From Elusimicrobiota bacterium (GTDB lineage: Bacteria > Elusimicrobiota > Elusimicrobia > 2-02-FULL-39-32): 41,741 bases of DNA. Positions 7,865-18,387 of the stretch are shown in pieces. The notes beneath the pieces were generated by a model. The model had not been told where the DNA came from and ran no database searches. It saw only the letters and a program-made list of their open reading frames with translations. Numbering within the stretch: the stretch's first letter is position 1; each line of letters opens with the position of its first letter. The position numbers and the translations under genes are program-made. The stretch spans positions 1-41,741 of the forward strand of contig JAKFYJ010000072.1 of NCBI GenBank assembly GCA_021730935.1. The letters run 5' to 3'.

Positions 7865-9289
7865 ATGGCTCCCATTGATTCGCCCAACGCGCCTTCCAAA
7901 ACAGTTTTCCGCAGTCCCACCGGAGACGCTTCCACTCTAAATCTTAAAGTCCAGCCTTATTCCGCGGACGCCGAACAGGCCGTCCTCGGTTGCATGCTCA
8001 TCGACAAGGAAGCCATCGAAGTCGCCATCGAGAGCCTGAGCGAAGACAATTTCTTCATCGACAACAACCGGAAACTCTTCGCCATCATGAAAGAGATGGT
8101 GCTGGCCAACAAAACCGTGGACGTCATCACTTTGTCGGACGAGCTGAACAAGCGCGAGTTGATGGCCTCGTTCGGCGGAGCAGAGTATTTGACGAACGCG
8201 GTCAATTCCGTTCCCACCACCGCCCATTTAACCGATTATATCCGCATCGTCCGCGAAAAGGACACGCTCCGCAATCTCATCAACGCCGCCACCAAAGTGG
8301 TTGGCGATTGTTATAAACAAGACGAAGACCCCGAACTTTTGCTGGACAATGCCGAGCGTCTGATCTATTCGATCGCCGACCAAAAGCGCAAGACCGGGCT
8401 CACGCACGTGGCCGACATGCTTCACGGCATGATTGATCAGTTTGAAGCGCTTCACCAGAACAAACAGTCCATCACGGGAGTCCCGACCGGATTCAAAAAA
8501 TTCGATGAAATGACTGCCGGGTTTCATCCTGGAAACCTGATCATCTTGGCGGCCCGTCCGGGCGTGGGGAAAACCGCCTTTGCCCTCAACATCGCTCTTC
8601 ACTGCGCCGTCAAAAACAAGCTCCCTGTGGCGTTTTTCTCTCTGGAAATGAGCCAGCAGGAAATCGGGATGCGTCTGTTCAGCGCGGTCACCAACATTTC
8701 CCTTTCCAAGCTCCGCACCGGATTTTTCGACAAGTCCGCCTGGCCCATGATCACGCGAAAAGCCGAAGTGCTGTCGGAATCTCCGATTTATCTGGATTCT
8801 TCGTCGGCCGTTTCCATCATGTCTCTCCGTTCTTCCGCGCGCCGCCTCGCCAGCCAGCTCAAGGCCAAAGGCACGCCTCTCTCCATGATCATGATCGATT
8901 ATTTGCAGCTCATGCAGGGTTCCAGAAAAAATCCCGAGAACCGCCAGACGGAAATTTCGGAAATTTCCCGCTCTCTCAAGGGGCTTGCTCAGGATTTGAG
9001 GATCCCCATCGTCGCTCTTTCCCAGCTGAACCGTTCCACGGAGGAACGCGGACGCGAAGGCAAACCCCAGCTTTCCAACCTGCGCGAATCGGGGGCCATC
9101 GAACAGGACGCCGATCTCGTCGCTTTCATTTATAGGGAAGCGATGTATAAAAACGAGCCCACGCCCGAAGAAATGGGCCGCGCCAAGCTCATCATCGCCA
9201 AACAGAGAAACGGCCCTCAGGGAGAAGTGGATCTCACTTTCGTGAGGGAATGCGCGCGGTTCGAAAACTTTGAGCCCGAAGCAGAGTGA
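7865..9289 (+). CDS. dnaB: Replicative DNA helicase DnaB
   Basis: This 474-residue protein has the DnaB N-terminal domain (about 30-135, YSADAEQAVLGCMLIDKEA). The RecA-like ATPase domain has Walker A ARPGVGKT at 230-237, then FSLEMS, a Walker B IDYLQLM and a C-terminal arginine-finger region (IAKQRNGPQG). It unwinds DNA at the fork as a hexamer. The first 25 residues precede conserved sequence and the ribosome binding site is weak, so the exact start is less sure. The stop overlaps the alr GTG by four bases. Confidence 0.96.
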   Translation: MAPIDSPNAPSKTVFRSPTGDASTLNLKVQPYSADAEQAVLGCMLIDKEAIEVAIESLSEDNFFIDNNRKLFAIMKEMVLANKTVDVITLSDELNKRELMASFGGAEYLTNAVNSVPTTAHLTDYIRIVREKDTLRNLINAATKVVGDCYKQDEDPELLLDNAERLIYSIADQKRKTGLTHVADMLHGMIDQFEALHQNKQSITGVPTGFKKFDEMTAGFHPGNLIILAARPGVGKTAFALNIALHCAVKNKLPVAFFSLEMSQQEIGMRLFSAVTNISLSKLRTGFFDKSAWPMITRKAEVLSESPIYLDSSSAVSIMSLRSSARRLASQLKAKGTPLSMIMIDYLQLMQGSRKNPENRQTEISEISRSLKGLAQDLRIPIVALSQLNRSTEERGREGKPQLSNLRESGAIEQDADLVAFIYREAMYKNEPTPEEMGRAKLIIAKQRNGPQGEVDLTFVRECARFENFEPEAE

Positions 9290-10419
9290 AAAAAGACCCC
9301 AAGTTTTTTCGTCCGACCTGGGTTGAAATCAATCACCGCAACCTTCGATCCAATTTCCTCGAACTCAAAAAACAGATTGCCCCCGGCGTTTCCATCCTCG
9401 CTGTCGTCAAGGCCAATGCTTATGGCCACGGGCTTGTTCCCGTGAGCCGCACGCTCTCGCGCCTGGGCGCAAAATTTTTGGGCGTGACCTCGCTTGAAGA
9501 AAGCCTGGCTCTCAAATCCGCGCAAATCAAAACCCCCTCTTTGATCCTCGGCAACATTTATCCTTTCAGCAACCTTTCCGTGGCCATTAAAAATGGCGTG
9601 CGGGTCACTGCGGCCAGCGTCGAGTCTGCCCTTCAATGCGAAAAGGCCGCCCGCCGCCTCGGGGAAAAAGTCTATGTCCATGCTAAAATCGACACAGGCA
9701 TGAACCGCATCGGCGTCAACATCAAAGGCGCGGTCCCGTTTATTGAAAAAATAAAATCGCTCAAGTCCGTCGTTCTTGAGGGAATTTACACGCATTTCGC
9801 GAGCTCTTATGAAGATCCTGATTTCACCGGCAACCAGATCCTGCATTTCACGGACCTTCTGGAAAATTTGCGGGCCAGAGGCATCCATATCCCCTTTGTT
9901 CACGACGCCAACAGCGGAGGGATTTTCAGATATCCCCACGCGCATTTTTCCCTTGTCCGTCCGGGCATATCGCTTTATGGCGTTCTTCCTGTGACAGTTC
10001 CGAAACAGATAAACCTGAAACCCGTCCTTTCCTGGAAGAGCAGGATCATATTTCTGAAAAATGTTCCGGCCGGCATGCCGGTCAGTTATTCCGGAACCTT
10101 TAAAACAAAAAGGCCGTCCGTGATTGCGACCGCCGCGTTCGGATATGCCGACGGGTTCCGCAGAAGTTTTTCCAACAAAGCCGAGGTTTTGGTTCAGGGC
10201 CAAAGAGTTCCCGTGGCCGGCCGCGTGACCATGGACATGACCATGCTTGACGTCACCGATGTCCCGAGGGTTCAGGTGGGAGATGAAGTCGTTATTATCG
10301 GCACCCAGGGAAAAGAAAATATCCCCGTGCAAAATCTTGCCGGTTGGGCCGGCACAAGCCCTTATGAAATTTTCTGCGGCATCAGCGCGAGAGTCCCAAG
10401 GATGGATCTTCACTCATGA
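9286..10419 (+). CDS. alr: Alanine racemase
   Basis: This 377-residue protein starts at GTG (GTGA overlap with dnaB). The pyridoxal-phosphate lysine is K42 in AVVKANAYGHG, and the second catalytic residue is Y268 in PVSYSGTF. Other family segments are KIDTGMNRIG, RPGISLYG, GYADGFRR and AGRVTMDM. The enzyme makes D-alanine for peptidoglycan. The position after dnaB is seen in several phyla. A four-base overlap links it to mlaE. Confidence 0.95.
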   Translation: MKKDPKFFRPTWVEINHRNLRSNFLELKKQIAPGVSILAVVKANAYGHGLVPVSRTLSRLGAKFLGVTSLEESLALKSAQIKTPSLILGNIYPFSNLSVAIKNGVRVTAASVESALQCEKAARRLGEKVYVHAKIDTGMNRIGVNIKGAVPFIEKIKSLKSVVLEGIYTHFASSYEDPDFTGNQILHFTDLLENLRARGIHIPFVHDANSGGIFRYPHAHFSLVRPGISLYGVLPVTVPKQINLKPVLSWKSRIIFLKNVPAGMPVSYSGTFKTKRPSVIATAAFGYADGFRRSFSNKAEVLVQGQRVPVAGRVTMDMTMLDVTDVPRVQVGDEVVIIGTQGKENIPVQNLAGWAGTSPYEIFCGISARVPRMDLHS

Positions 10420-11213
10420 CCCTCAGCGAAAATAATCCGGTCTCGCTTTTTGGGCGGAAGATCGTGAGCGTATCCCAGTCTCTTGGGGAAATCATCATCC
10501 TGATGCGCCGGACCTTGTTTTGGATTGTGCGCGCGCCGATTGACCGTCAAAATCTGGTTTATCAAATGGTGGAAATGGGAAACCGGACTTTTCCGGTGGC
10601 GTCCCTCACCTTGATTTTCACCGGCATGGTGGTGGCGCTCCAGACAGGGTTTTCAATGATCCGAGTTTTCAATGAGCCGCTTTATATCGGGACCACGCTC
10701 GGCCATTCCATTTTTAAAGAGCTGGCCCCTGTTTTGACCGGCATGGTGTTTTCCGGGCGCGTGGGCGCGGCGATCGCGGCAGAACTGGGCACCATGAAGG
10801 TGACGGAACAGCTTGACGCTCTGCACACACTGGGGACGAACCCCGTGAAATATCTGGCGGTCCCGAGGTTTATCGCGGCTTTCACCATGCTTCCCCTTTT
10901 GGTTATTTACGCGGATGTGATGGGGGTTGCGGGAGGGTATATTGTTTCCGTGATCCAGCTCAGAATTCCGAGCACGCAATACATTGACGACATCACAAGC
11001 CTTGACCTGGACATCGTGATGCACGGCTTTCTCAAGTCCTTCGTCTTTGCCTTGATTATCGTCGCAGTTTCATGCTATAAAGGATTCACGACGCGAGGCG
11101 GAGCCGAAGGTGTGGGCAAAGCCACGACGGCCGCGGTGGTGATCTCGATGGTTTCCATCCTGGTCAGCGATTATTTTGTGTCGGCCATCCTGGTGGCCGC
11201 GGGCATCGGATGA
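10416..11213 (+). CDS. mlaE: MlaE-type lipid transporter permease
   Basis: This 265-residue membrane protein of the MlaE/YrbE permease family has an amphipathic N-terminal helix (about 20-45) and five to six hydrophobic segments. The conserved motif is GTMKVTEQLDALHTLGTNPVKYL (about 126-148), with ELAPVLTGMVFSGRVGAAIAAE just before it. With MlaF and MlaD it forms the inner-membrane ABC complex that moves phospholipids between inner and outer membranes. Four-base overlaps with alr and mlaF support one transcript. Confidence 0.93.
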   Translation: MTLSENNPVSLFGRKIVSVSQSLGEIIILMRRTLFWIVRAPIDRQNLVYQMVEMGNRTFPVASLTLIFTGMVVALQTGFSMIRVFNEPLYIGTTLGHSIFKELAPVLTGMVFSGRVGAAIAAELGTMKVTEQLDALHTLGTNPVKYLAVPRFIAAFTMLPLLVIYADVMGVAGGYIVSVIQLRIPSTQYIDDITSLDLDIVMHGFLKSFVFALIIVAVSCYKGFTTRGGAEGVGKATTAAVVISMVSILVSDYFVSAILVAAGIG

Positions 11214-11974
11214 GCGTTCCAGTCATTCGGGTTGAGAATCTCTGCAAGTCGTTCGGGCAGAAAAAGATCCATGACGGCATTTCCTTTGAGCTGAAAGAAG
11301 GCGAAACCCTCACCATCATCGGGGGGTCCGGAACGGGCAAATCGGTTCTTTTAAAACAAATCATCGGACTTATCAGGCCGGACTCCGGGCACATCTATAT
11401 CGACGGAGAAGACATCACCCAGCTGGAAGAAGACGATCTTCAGCGGGTGCAGAAAAAAGTGGGCTATGTTTTTCAGGAAGCGGCGCTCTTCGATTCCCTG
11501 ACGGTTGGGGAGAATGTGTCGTTCGGTCTGCGCACCATCATGGAAGCGGAAAAGCCGCACGCGCTCAAGATCGCCAAACAGAAGCTCGCGATGGTGGGCC
11601 TTTCCGGGATCGAAGATTTGAAACCTTCCCAGCTGTCGGGAGGCATGAAAAAACGCGTCGGCATTGCGCGGGCGATCGCCATGGGCCCGGAAATTTTGCT
11701 TTATGATGAACCCACGACAGGGTTGGACCCTGTGATGACGGATGTGATCAGTGATTTAATCCTAAGGCTCAAGGAGGGAAGCGGAACCACGGCCATTGCG
11801 GTCACTCACGACATGAAATCAGCCTATAAAATCTCAGACAAAATCGCCATGCTCTTCAACGGCAAAATCCTTCAGATCGGCACTCCCGACGAGATCCAAA
11901 ACTCCGACAGCCCCATCGTCCGCCAGTTCATCTCCGGCTCAAGCCACGGCCCGATCCCGGTGCCCAAAATATAG
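11210..11974 (+). CDS. mlaF: MlaF-type ABC transporter ATPase
   Basis: This 254-residue nucleotide-binding subunit has Walker A GGSGTGKS at 38-45, a Q-loop near 89 (VFQEAALFDSLTV), ABC signature LSGGMKK at 142-148, Walker B ILLYDE at 162-167 and an H-loop in AVTHDMKSA. The LSGGMKKR form of the signature is typical of MlaF rather than of importers. It powers the MlaE permease. The mlaD GTG overlaps the last base of the stop. Confidence 0.94.
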   Translation: MSVPVIRVENLCKSFGQKKIHDGISFELKEGETLTIIGGSGTGKSVLLKQIIGLIRPDSGHIYIDGEDITQLEEDDLQRVQKKVGYVFQEAALFDSLTVGENVSFGLRTIMEAEKPHALKIAKQKLAMVGLSGIEDLKPSQLSGGMKKRVGIARAIAMGPEILLYDEPTTGLDPVMTDVISDLILRLKEGSGTTAIAVTHDMKSAYKISDKIAMLFNGKILQIGTPDEIQNSDSPIVRQFISGSSHGPIPVPKI

Positions 11975-13362
11975 TGAATCTGGAAACCAAAGTCGGTTTT
12001 TTCGTGCTCGCGGGGTTGGTCATCTTCGGTTTCGGCATCATGAAACTGTCCGACCTCTCCATGAAAAAAAGCTATAAACTCAATTTTGTTTTTGACGACA
12101 TCGGCAATCTCCGCGACAAGAGCGCCGTGAAAATGTCCGGAGTGGAGGTGGGCAAAGTCCGCGGCATCAAGCTGGAAAACGGACGGGCCAAGGTGACCGC
12201 TCACATCGACGCGGATGTCCCGGTCTATGCGAACGGCAAAGTGAAGCTCAGCGTGACGGGACTGATCGGAAGCCAGTTCCTGGATCTGAACCCTGGAACG
12301 CCCGAGGCCGCGCGCCTCAAAGACGGAGACACGCTTTATGGCAAACCTCTGAAAACGCTGGACCAGCTCATCGAGAAAATTTCCGAAATCGTTGAAGGCA
12401 AAGACGGGAAAAGCGGGATCGGCGGCGACCTGGGCGCCAGCATGGCCAACATCCGCTCCATCACGAGTTCCCTCAACTATGCCATCGGCCTCCAGCGCGA
12501 AGAGCTCAAGCAGATGGTTCTCAATTTTCACGACATGAGCGCGGACTTGAAAGGCATCGCGAGAGATTTTCACGAAGTCACCAGCGCGCGGAAGGCCGAC
12601 ATCGACGCCGCGATCGTGCACATGAAATCCATTCTGGAACGCGTGGACGACCTCACCGCCAAGATTCAGAAGGGCGAAGGGAGCATCGGCAAGCTCCTCG
12701 CGGACAAAGAGATGGGCGAGGAAGTGAAGAAAACGGTTTCGAACATCAAGGAAACTTCCGAGTCGGCCAAAGAGGTTTTGGCGCGTTTCGTGAAAGTGCG
12801 CGCCTATTGGGAGCTTCAGGGCCGTTATGTCCCGAGCGCGGGCGTTTTTCGGGGAGACGGCGGCATCCGGCTTCAGCCGCGGGACAACAAATATTATTAC
12901 ATCGGCGGCAACAATCTCGGCGACCGTAAATATGAATTCAAAGACGAGAACGATTACGAAAAGAAGAACGGGATCACGGCGGTGCTTGGAAAAATTTTCG
13001 GGCCCATCTCGGTTGAGCTGGGAGCCATCCGATCTTCCGCCGGAGTGGGCTTGAGATATTATCCTTTCAAACCGCTCCGGGATCATGAAAATGCCGTTAA
13101 AAAATTCGCAAGCGGCCTGGAACTGAACACTCAGGCCTATGATTTCGGACGGGATGAAATCCGCGGACGCGCCGGGCGGGAACGGACGTTTGACAAACCG
13201 CAATATGACGTCGGAGCCCGCCTCAAGGTCAACCGTTTCATGGACATCGGCCTCTCCGTCGAAGATCTTGCGATCCTCAAGCAATATAACATGAACACTC
13301 ATTTCGTGTTCGAGGACAAGGATCTGTCCTATCTCTTCGGGTTCATCAGTTTCGCGAGATAA
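11974..13362 (+). CDS. mlaD: MlaD-like MCE protein with C-terminal barrel-like domain
   Basis: This 462-residue protein starts at GTG. A membrane anchor lies at about 7-24 and one MCE domain at about 34-112 (VKMSGVEVGKVRGI, VTGLIGSQFLDL). A long mostly helical stretch covers about 125-270. The last 190 residues (about 275-462) alternate polar and aromatic/hydrophobic residues in beta-strand fashion (YWELQGRYV, KYYYIGGNNLGDRKYEF, VGLRYYPF) and end in ISFAR. E. coli MlaD is about 183 residues and lacks the last two parts. The layout matches the transenvelope MlaD described in Veillonella, where a barrel reaches the outer membrane. The barrel assignment is inferred from sequence pattern. No mlaC or mlaB is present here. 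Confidence 0.85.
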   Translation: MNLETKVGFFVLAGLVIFGFGIMKLSDLSMKKSYKLNFVFDDIGNLRDKSAVKMSGVEVGKVRGIKLENGRAKVTAHIDADVPVYANGKVKLSVTGLIGSQFLDLNPGTPEAARLKDGDTLYGKPLKTLDQLIEKISEIVEGKDGKSGIGGDLGASMANIRSITSSLNYAIGLQREELKQMVLNFHDMSADLKGIARDFHEVTSARKADIDAAIVHMKSILERVDDLTAKIQKGEGSIGKLLADKEMGEEVKKTVSNIKETSESAKEVLARFVKVRAYWELQGRYVPSAGVFRGDGGIRLQPRDNKYYYIGGNNLGDRKYEFKDENDYEKKNGITAVLGKIFGPISVELGAIRSSAGVGLRYYPFKPLRDHENAVKKFASGLELNTQAYDFGRDEIRGRAGRERTFDKPQYDVGARLKVNRFMDIGLSVEDLAILKQYNMNTHFVFEDKDLSYLFGFISFAR

Positions 13363-13363
13363 A

Positions 13364-14767
13364 ATGTCCGTCAAAACAAAATCGAAAACCATTTACCGCT
13401 GTCAGGAATGCGGCGTGACTTCCGCCAAGTGGATGGGCAAATGCAATGACTGCGGCAAGTGGAACACCTATGCTGAGGAAACCCAGGTTTCTGAAAAATC
13501 CGTGAACCGGTCTCACCTGACTGATTTTTCGTCGGCGGTCAATTTGATCTCCGAAGTGTCGGCGGAATCCGTGAAGCGGGTCTGCACGGGAATCGTTGAA
13601 TTTGACCGGATGATCGGAGGCGGAATCGTGCCCGGGAGCCTGGTTCTTTTGGGGGGCTCGCCCGGAATCGGCAAATCCACTCTGATGCTGCAGGTCGCCT
13701 CGCGGGTGGGAGAGAAACGCAAAGTTTTGTATGTGTCCGGAGAAGAATCTCAGGAGCAGGTGAAGGCGAGAGCGGACCGGCTGAAACTCGTTTCACCCCA
13801 TTTGTATCTTTTGTCGGAAACCAGTCTCGAAAACATGCTTGAGGCCGTCACGAAGGTTCAGCCGGAACTTCTGGTGATCGATTCGGTGCAGACCACATAT
13901 CGCGGAGACCTTGCGGGAGCCCCCGGGTCTGTGGGGCAAGTGCGCGAATGCGCGGCGGAGTTTTTGCGGCTCGCCAAATCCAAGGGAATCACGGTTTTTC
14001 TCCTGGGGCACGTGACGAAAGAGGGCGATCTCGCCGGTCCCAGAGTTTTGGAACACATCGTGGACACGGTTTTATATTTTGAGAGCGAAAAACAGCTCAC
14101 ATACAGAATTCTGCGCGCCGTCAAAAACCGCTTCGGCCCGACTTCAGAGATCGGAATTTTTGAAATGGGAGCCCTGGGGCTGGAAGAAGTTTCCAACCCG
14201 TCCATGGTGTTCCTGAGCGAGCACAAGCGGGGCCCCGGTTCGGCTTTGGTCGCGGCTCTGGAAGGATCCCGGCCGTTTGTCCTTGAAATTCAGGCGCTGG
14301 TCTCCCGTTCCTACTTTGGGATCCCGCGGAGAATGTTCACGGGGGTTGATTTTAACCGCGCATTGATTATACTTGCAGTTCTGGAGAAACGCCTCGGGAT
14401 GAACCTCGGGAACCAGGATGTTTTCGTGAACGTCACGGGAGGAACCAAACTGAAAGAGCCCTCCGCGGATTTAGGCATCGCCTGCGCGGTCGCAAGCGCG
14501 TTTGGAAACTTCACCTGTCCGTCCGACGGCATTTTCATCGGAGAAGTCGGACTCGGCGGCGAAATCCGCAATGTGGGGCTCGTGCTCGAGCGGCTGAAAG
14601 AGTCCGAACGGCTCGGCATGGAATGGGCGGTCATCCCCAAGCGCAGTCTCAAAGAAAAATTCAAGTCGGACACGATGGAAGTCGTGGGCGTTGAAACTTT
14701 AAGTGAAGCGGTTCATTGGCTCAAAGCCCGAAGCGGCTCGTCCGCCCGGGAGAACAGCCCAGTTTAG
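13364..14767 (+). CDS. radA: DNA repair protein RadA
   Basis: This 467-residue protein has an N-terminal zinc finger (C13, C16, C27, C30) and a RecA-like ATPase with Walker A GGSPGIGKS at 97-105. The RadA-specific KNRFG motif lies near residue 254, and a C-terminal Lon-protease-like domain spans about 285-450 (TGGTKLKEPSADLGIA, GEVGLGGEIR). RadA drives branch migration in recombinational repair. It lies one base after mlaD. Its stop TAG overlaps the AGGAGG used by the next gene, which would couple the two. Confidence 0.96.
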   Translation: MSVKTKSKTIYRCQECGVTSAKWMGKCNDCGKWNTYAEETQVSEKSVNRSHLTDFSSAVNLISEVSAESVKRVCTGIVEFDRMIGGGIVPGSLVLLGGSPGIGKSTLMLQVASRVGEKRKVLYVSGEESQEQVKARADRLKLVSPHLYLLSETSLENMLEAVTKVQPELLVIDSVQTTYRGDLAGAPGSVGQVRECAAEFLRLAKSKGITVFLLGHVTKEGDLAGPRVLEHIVDTVLYFESEKQLTYRILRAVKNRFGPTSEIGIFEMGALGLEEVSNPSMVFLSEHKRGPGSALVAALEGSRPFVLEIQALVSRSYFGIPRRMFTGVDFNRALIILAVLEKRLGMNLGNQDVFVNVTGGTKLKEPSADLGIACAVASAFGNFTCPSDGIFIGEVGLGGEIRNVGLVLERLKESERLGMEWAVIPKRSLKEKFKSDTMEVVGVETLSEAVHWLKARSGSSARENSPV

Positions 14768-14771
14768 GAGG
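14766..14771 (+). promoter_or_regulatory. Shine-Dalgarno that sets the PIN/TRAM start
   Basis: AGGAGG lies ten bases before the ATG at 14782 and overlaps the radA stop codon. An in-frame ATG at 14716 lies inside radA, adds 22 polar residues and has no such site, so 14782 is preferred. Confidence 0.65.
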
Positions 14772-14781
14772 AAGAAATTTC

Positions 14782-15819
14782 ATGATACGATGGGCCATAC
14801 GCATTATCGTTGTTGTCGCAAGTCCTTTGATCGGCTGGTTTCAGATCGCGCAAACGCCGAGGGGTATTTTGGTGGGGGTCGCCTGCGCGCTCCTCATCAT
14901 CCTCGCTGAAATCGTCATTGAGAGGATCCCGCTGGACAATCTGATTGTGGGCACCATGGGCGGAGTCGTGGGATACATCATTTCCAAAATATTTGACTAT
15001 TGGATATATCTGATGGATCGTCCTGTTTGGTACGACAGGATCCATAAATATTCCATCCTCACGGACCTCCTTTTCGCCTATCTTTTTATGGTCGTTTTTA
15101 TCCGCAAAAAAGATGAAGTCGATCTTTTGGACAGGAACATTTTCGTTCCGTCCTCGAAGCGCAAAGGGCAAGAGGTGGTGGTTCTGGACACTTCCGTCAT
15201 TATTGACGGAAGGATTATCGATATTTGTGAAACGCGGTTCATGACGGGGCGGATCATCGTTCCGCGCTTCGTGTTGAATGAACTGCACGCACTCGCGGAT
15301 TCCGCTGACAACATCAAGCGGCAGAAAGGGCGGCGGGGCCTGGATATTTTAAACCGCCTGCAGGAAATCCCTGAAACGCCCGTCACCATATTCGAGAAGG
15401 ATTTTTCTGAACTCAAAGCCGTGGACGCGAAACTGGTGGAACTTGCCAAAGACCTGACCGCCAAAATCGTGACGACGGATTTCAACCTGAACAAAATTGC
15501 GTCGCTTCAGGGAATCCGCGTCCTGAACGTGAACGACCTGGCCGCCGCTCTCAAGGCTGTGGTCCTTCCCGGAGAAGGCATGCAGGTTTTCGTGGTCAAA
15601 GAAGGCAAGGAACGCGATCAGGGCGTGGCTTATCTTGAAGACGGGACGATGGTGATTGTTGAAGAAGGCCGAAAGCTTGTCGGGAAAAAGATTGAAGTCG
15701 TGGTGACGTCCATCCTCCAGACTTCCGCGGGCCGGATGGTTTTCACGAAAGCCAAGGAACACGCCGTGCCGGTTGAGCCGCCCCCGGTCCCCGGAAAACC
15801 CAACGGCGCGAACGCTTAA
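14782..15819 (+). CDS. Membrane-anchored PIN/TRAM domain protein (YacL-like)
   Basis: From 14782 the protein has 345 residues. The first 100 or so contain three to four membrane segments. A PIN nuclease domain follows (VVLDTSVIIDGRI, then VPRFVLNELH and TTDFNLNKIA with the expected acidic residues). The C-terminal TRAM domain spans about 270-325 (EGKERDQGVAYLEDGTMVIVE). This is the organisation of Bacillus YacL, a family found near radA and isoprenoid genes in many bacteria. The role is probably RNA cleavage at the membrane; the substrate is unknown. It ends at TAA directly before the likely ispD start. Confidence 0.88.
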   Translation: MIRWAIRIIVVVASPLIGWFQIAQTPRGILVGVACALLIILAEIVIERIPLDNLIVGTMGGVVGYIISKIFDYWIYLMDRPVWYDRIHKYSILTDLLFAYLFMVVFIRKKDEVDLLDRNIFVPSSKRKGQEVVVLDTSVIIDGRIIDICETRFMTGRIIVPRFVLNELHALADSADNIKRQKGRRGLDILNRLQEIPETPVTIFEKDFSELKAVDAKLVELAKDLTAKIVTTDFNLNKIASLQGIRVLNVNDLAAALKAVVLPGEGMQVFVVKEGKERDQGVAYLEDGTMVIVEEGRKLVGKKIEVVVTSILQTSAGRMVFTKAKEHAVPVEPPPVPGKPNGANA

Positions 15820-16509
15820 CTGAACTCTTTAATCCTTTTGGCGGCGGGGCAAGGGAAAAGGATGGGAGGAACCATCCCCAAGATGCTCCTGCCTTTGAGG
15901 GGCAAACCGATCCTTCACTGGACTTTACAGTTCCTCGAACTTTGCCCGTTCATCGACAACATTGTCCTGACCAGCCCTCCGGGACTTGAGGCTGTTTTCA
16001 AAAAGAAGATCATCCTTTCAAAGTTCAAAAAAATTCATGCCGTGGTTCCGGGCGGGGCTGAGCGGACGGACTCCACGAGGAACGCTCTCCAAGCCCTTCC
16101 TCAAGCAACGAAATGGGTTGGGATTCATGATGCGGCGAGGCCCTTCGTCACTTCAGAAAATTTAAAAGAGGTTTTCAGCGCCGCGAAGAGCACGGGGTGC
16201 GCGGTCCTGGCAGTGCCGAGCAAAGACACGGTCAAGGTGGCCGGGAAAAGCGGAAAGTTTATAAAAAGCACGATCCCGCGCAAGCTTTGCTGGCTGGCCC
16301 AAACTCCCCAGGTTTTCCGTCGGGACATTGCTGAAAAACTGCATTCAAAATCCCGGACGGCGCAATTCACGGACGACGCCAGCATCGCGGAATCTTTGGG
16401 ATATCAGGTTGCGCTGGTGATGGGGTCTTATGAAAACATAAAGATCACCACCTGGGACGATCTTCCCACGGCTGAAAAAATATTGAAAAAGAGACTTAAA
16501 AATGGCTAA
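15820..16509 (+). CDS. ispD: 2-C-methyl-D-erythritol 4-phosphate cytidylyltransferase, probable CTG start
   Basis: The enzyme couples CTP to methylerythritol phosphate in the non-mevalonate isoprenoid pathway. The nucleotide-binding motif LLAAGQGKRMGG, PK at about 21-22, HDAARPFV, a SKDTVK segment and QTPQVF are present. The frame opens after an in-frame TAA at 15817-15819. The first usable standard start is TTG at 15838, but this would delete the first beta strand (NSLILL). The CTG at 15820 gives LNSLILLAAG, which lines up with family N-termini and totals 229 residues. The start is inferred. No Shine-Dalgarno is seen, so translation may depend on reinitiation from the upstream gene. The end overlaps ispF by eight bases. 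Confidence 0.9.
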   Translation: MNSLILLAAGQGKRMGGTIPKMLLPLRGKPILHWTLQFLELCPFIDNIVLTSPPGLEAVFKKKIILSKFKKIHAVVPGGAERTDSTRNALQALPQATKWVGIHDAARPFVTSENLKEVFSAAKSTGCAVLAVPSKDTVKVAGKSGKFIKSTIPRKLCWLAQTPQVFRRDIAEKLHSKSRTAQFTDDASIAESLGYQVALVMGSYENIKITTWDDLPTAEKILKKRLKNG

Positions 16510-16984
16510 AACACTGAGAACCGGAATCGGATATGACGCGCATCGTCTCGTTAAAAATCGGCCCCTCTATTTGGGAGGCATCAAAATTCCGCACACGCAC
16601 GGCCTCCTTGGCCATTCGGACGCGGATGTCATTTTGCACGCGATCGTAGACGCGCTCTTGGGCGCGGCAGGACTTCCCGACATCGGCAATTATTTTTCCA
16701 ACAAAGACCCGAGATGGAAAAACGTTTCGAGCCTCATTTTTCTCAAGGAAGTCGCCAGGATTTACGGCAAACAAAAAATTAAAATCCAGAACATCGACTG
16801 CGTCCTCCTCTCTGAAGCGCCCAAGATCGCGCCCTTCATCGGCAAAATGAAAACCGCAGTCGCGCAGGCGCTTAAAATCAAGGAATCCGATATCGGCATC
16901 AAGGCTTCCACCAACGAGGGCATGGGGTTCGTCGGCAAGCGGGAAGGCATGGCCGCCACTGCCGTTGCGCTCGTCCAATATTAA
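16502..16984 (+). CDS. ispF: 2-C-methyl-D-erythritol 2,4-cyclodiphosphate synthase
   Basis: This 160-residue protein has the family metal-binding motif GYDAHRL (D and H), HSDADVILHAI, GLPDIGNYF and the C-terminal STNEGMGFVGKREGMAATAVAL. It forms the cyclic diphosphate two steps after IspD. The eight-base overlap ATGGCTAA couples it to ispD. The intermediate kinase gene ispE is not in the window. Confidence 0.96.
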   Translation: MAKTLRTGIGYDAHRLVKNRPLYLGGIKIPHTHGLLGHSDADVILHAIVDALLGAAGLPDIGNYFSNKDPRWKNVSSLIFLKEVARIYGKQKIKIQNIDCVLLSEAPKIAPFIGKMKTAVAQALKIKESDIGIKASTNEGMGFVGKREGMAATAVALVQY

Positions 16985-16995
16985 CCCGCATTCCA

Positions 16996-18379
<1,384 letters not shown>

Positions 18380-18387
<8 letters not shown>

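Noticed and set aside
9217-10413. A 398-codon minus-strand frame across alr
   Set aside because: It is a shadow of the high-GC third codon positions of alr; its translation shows no family motif.
11872-13392. A 506-codon open frame on the minus strand across mlaD
   Set aside because: It mirrors the codon pattern of mlaD, has no recognisable domain or ribosome binding site, and crosses three plus-strand genes with clear family matches.
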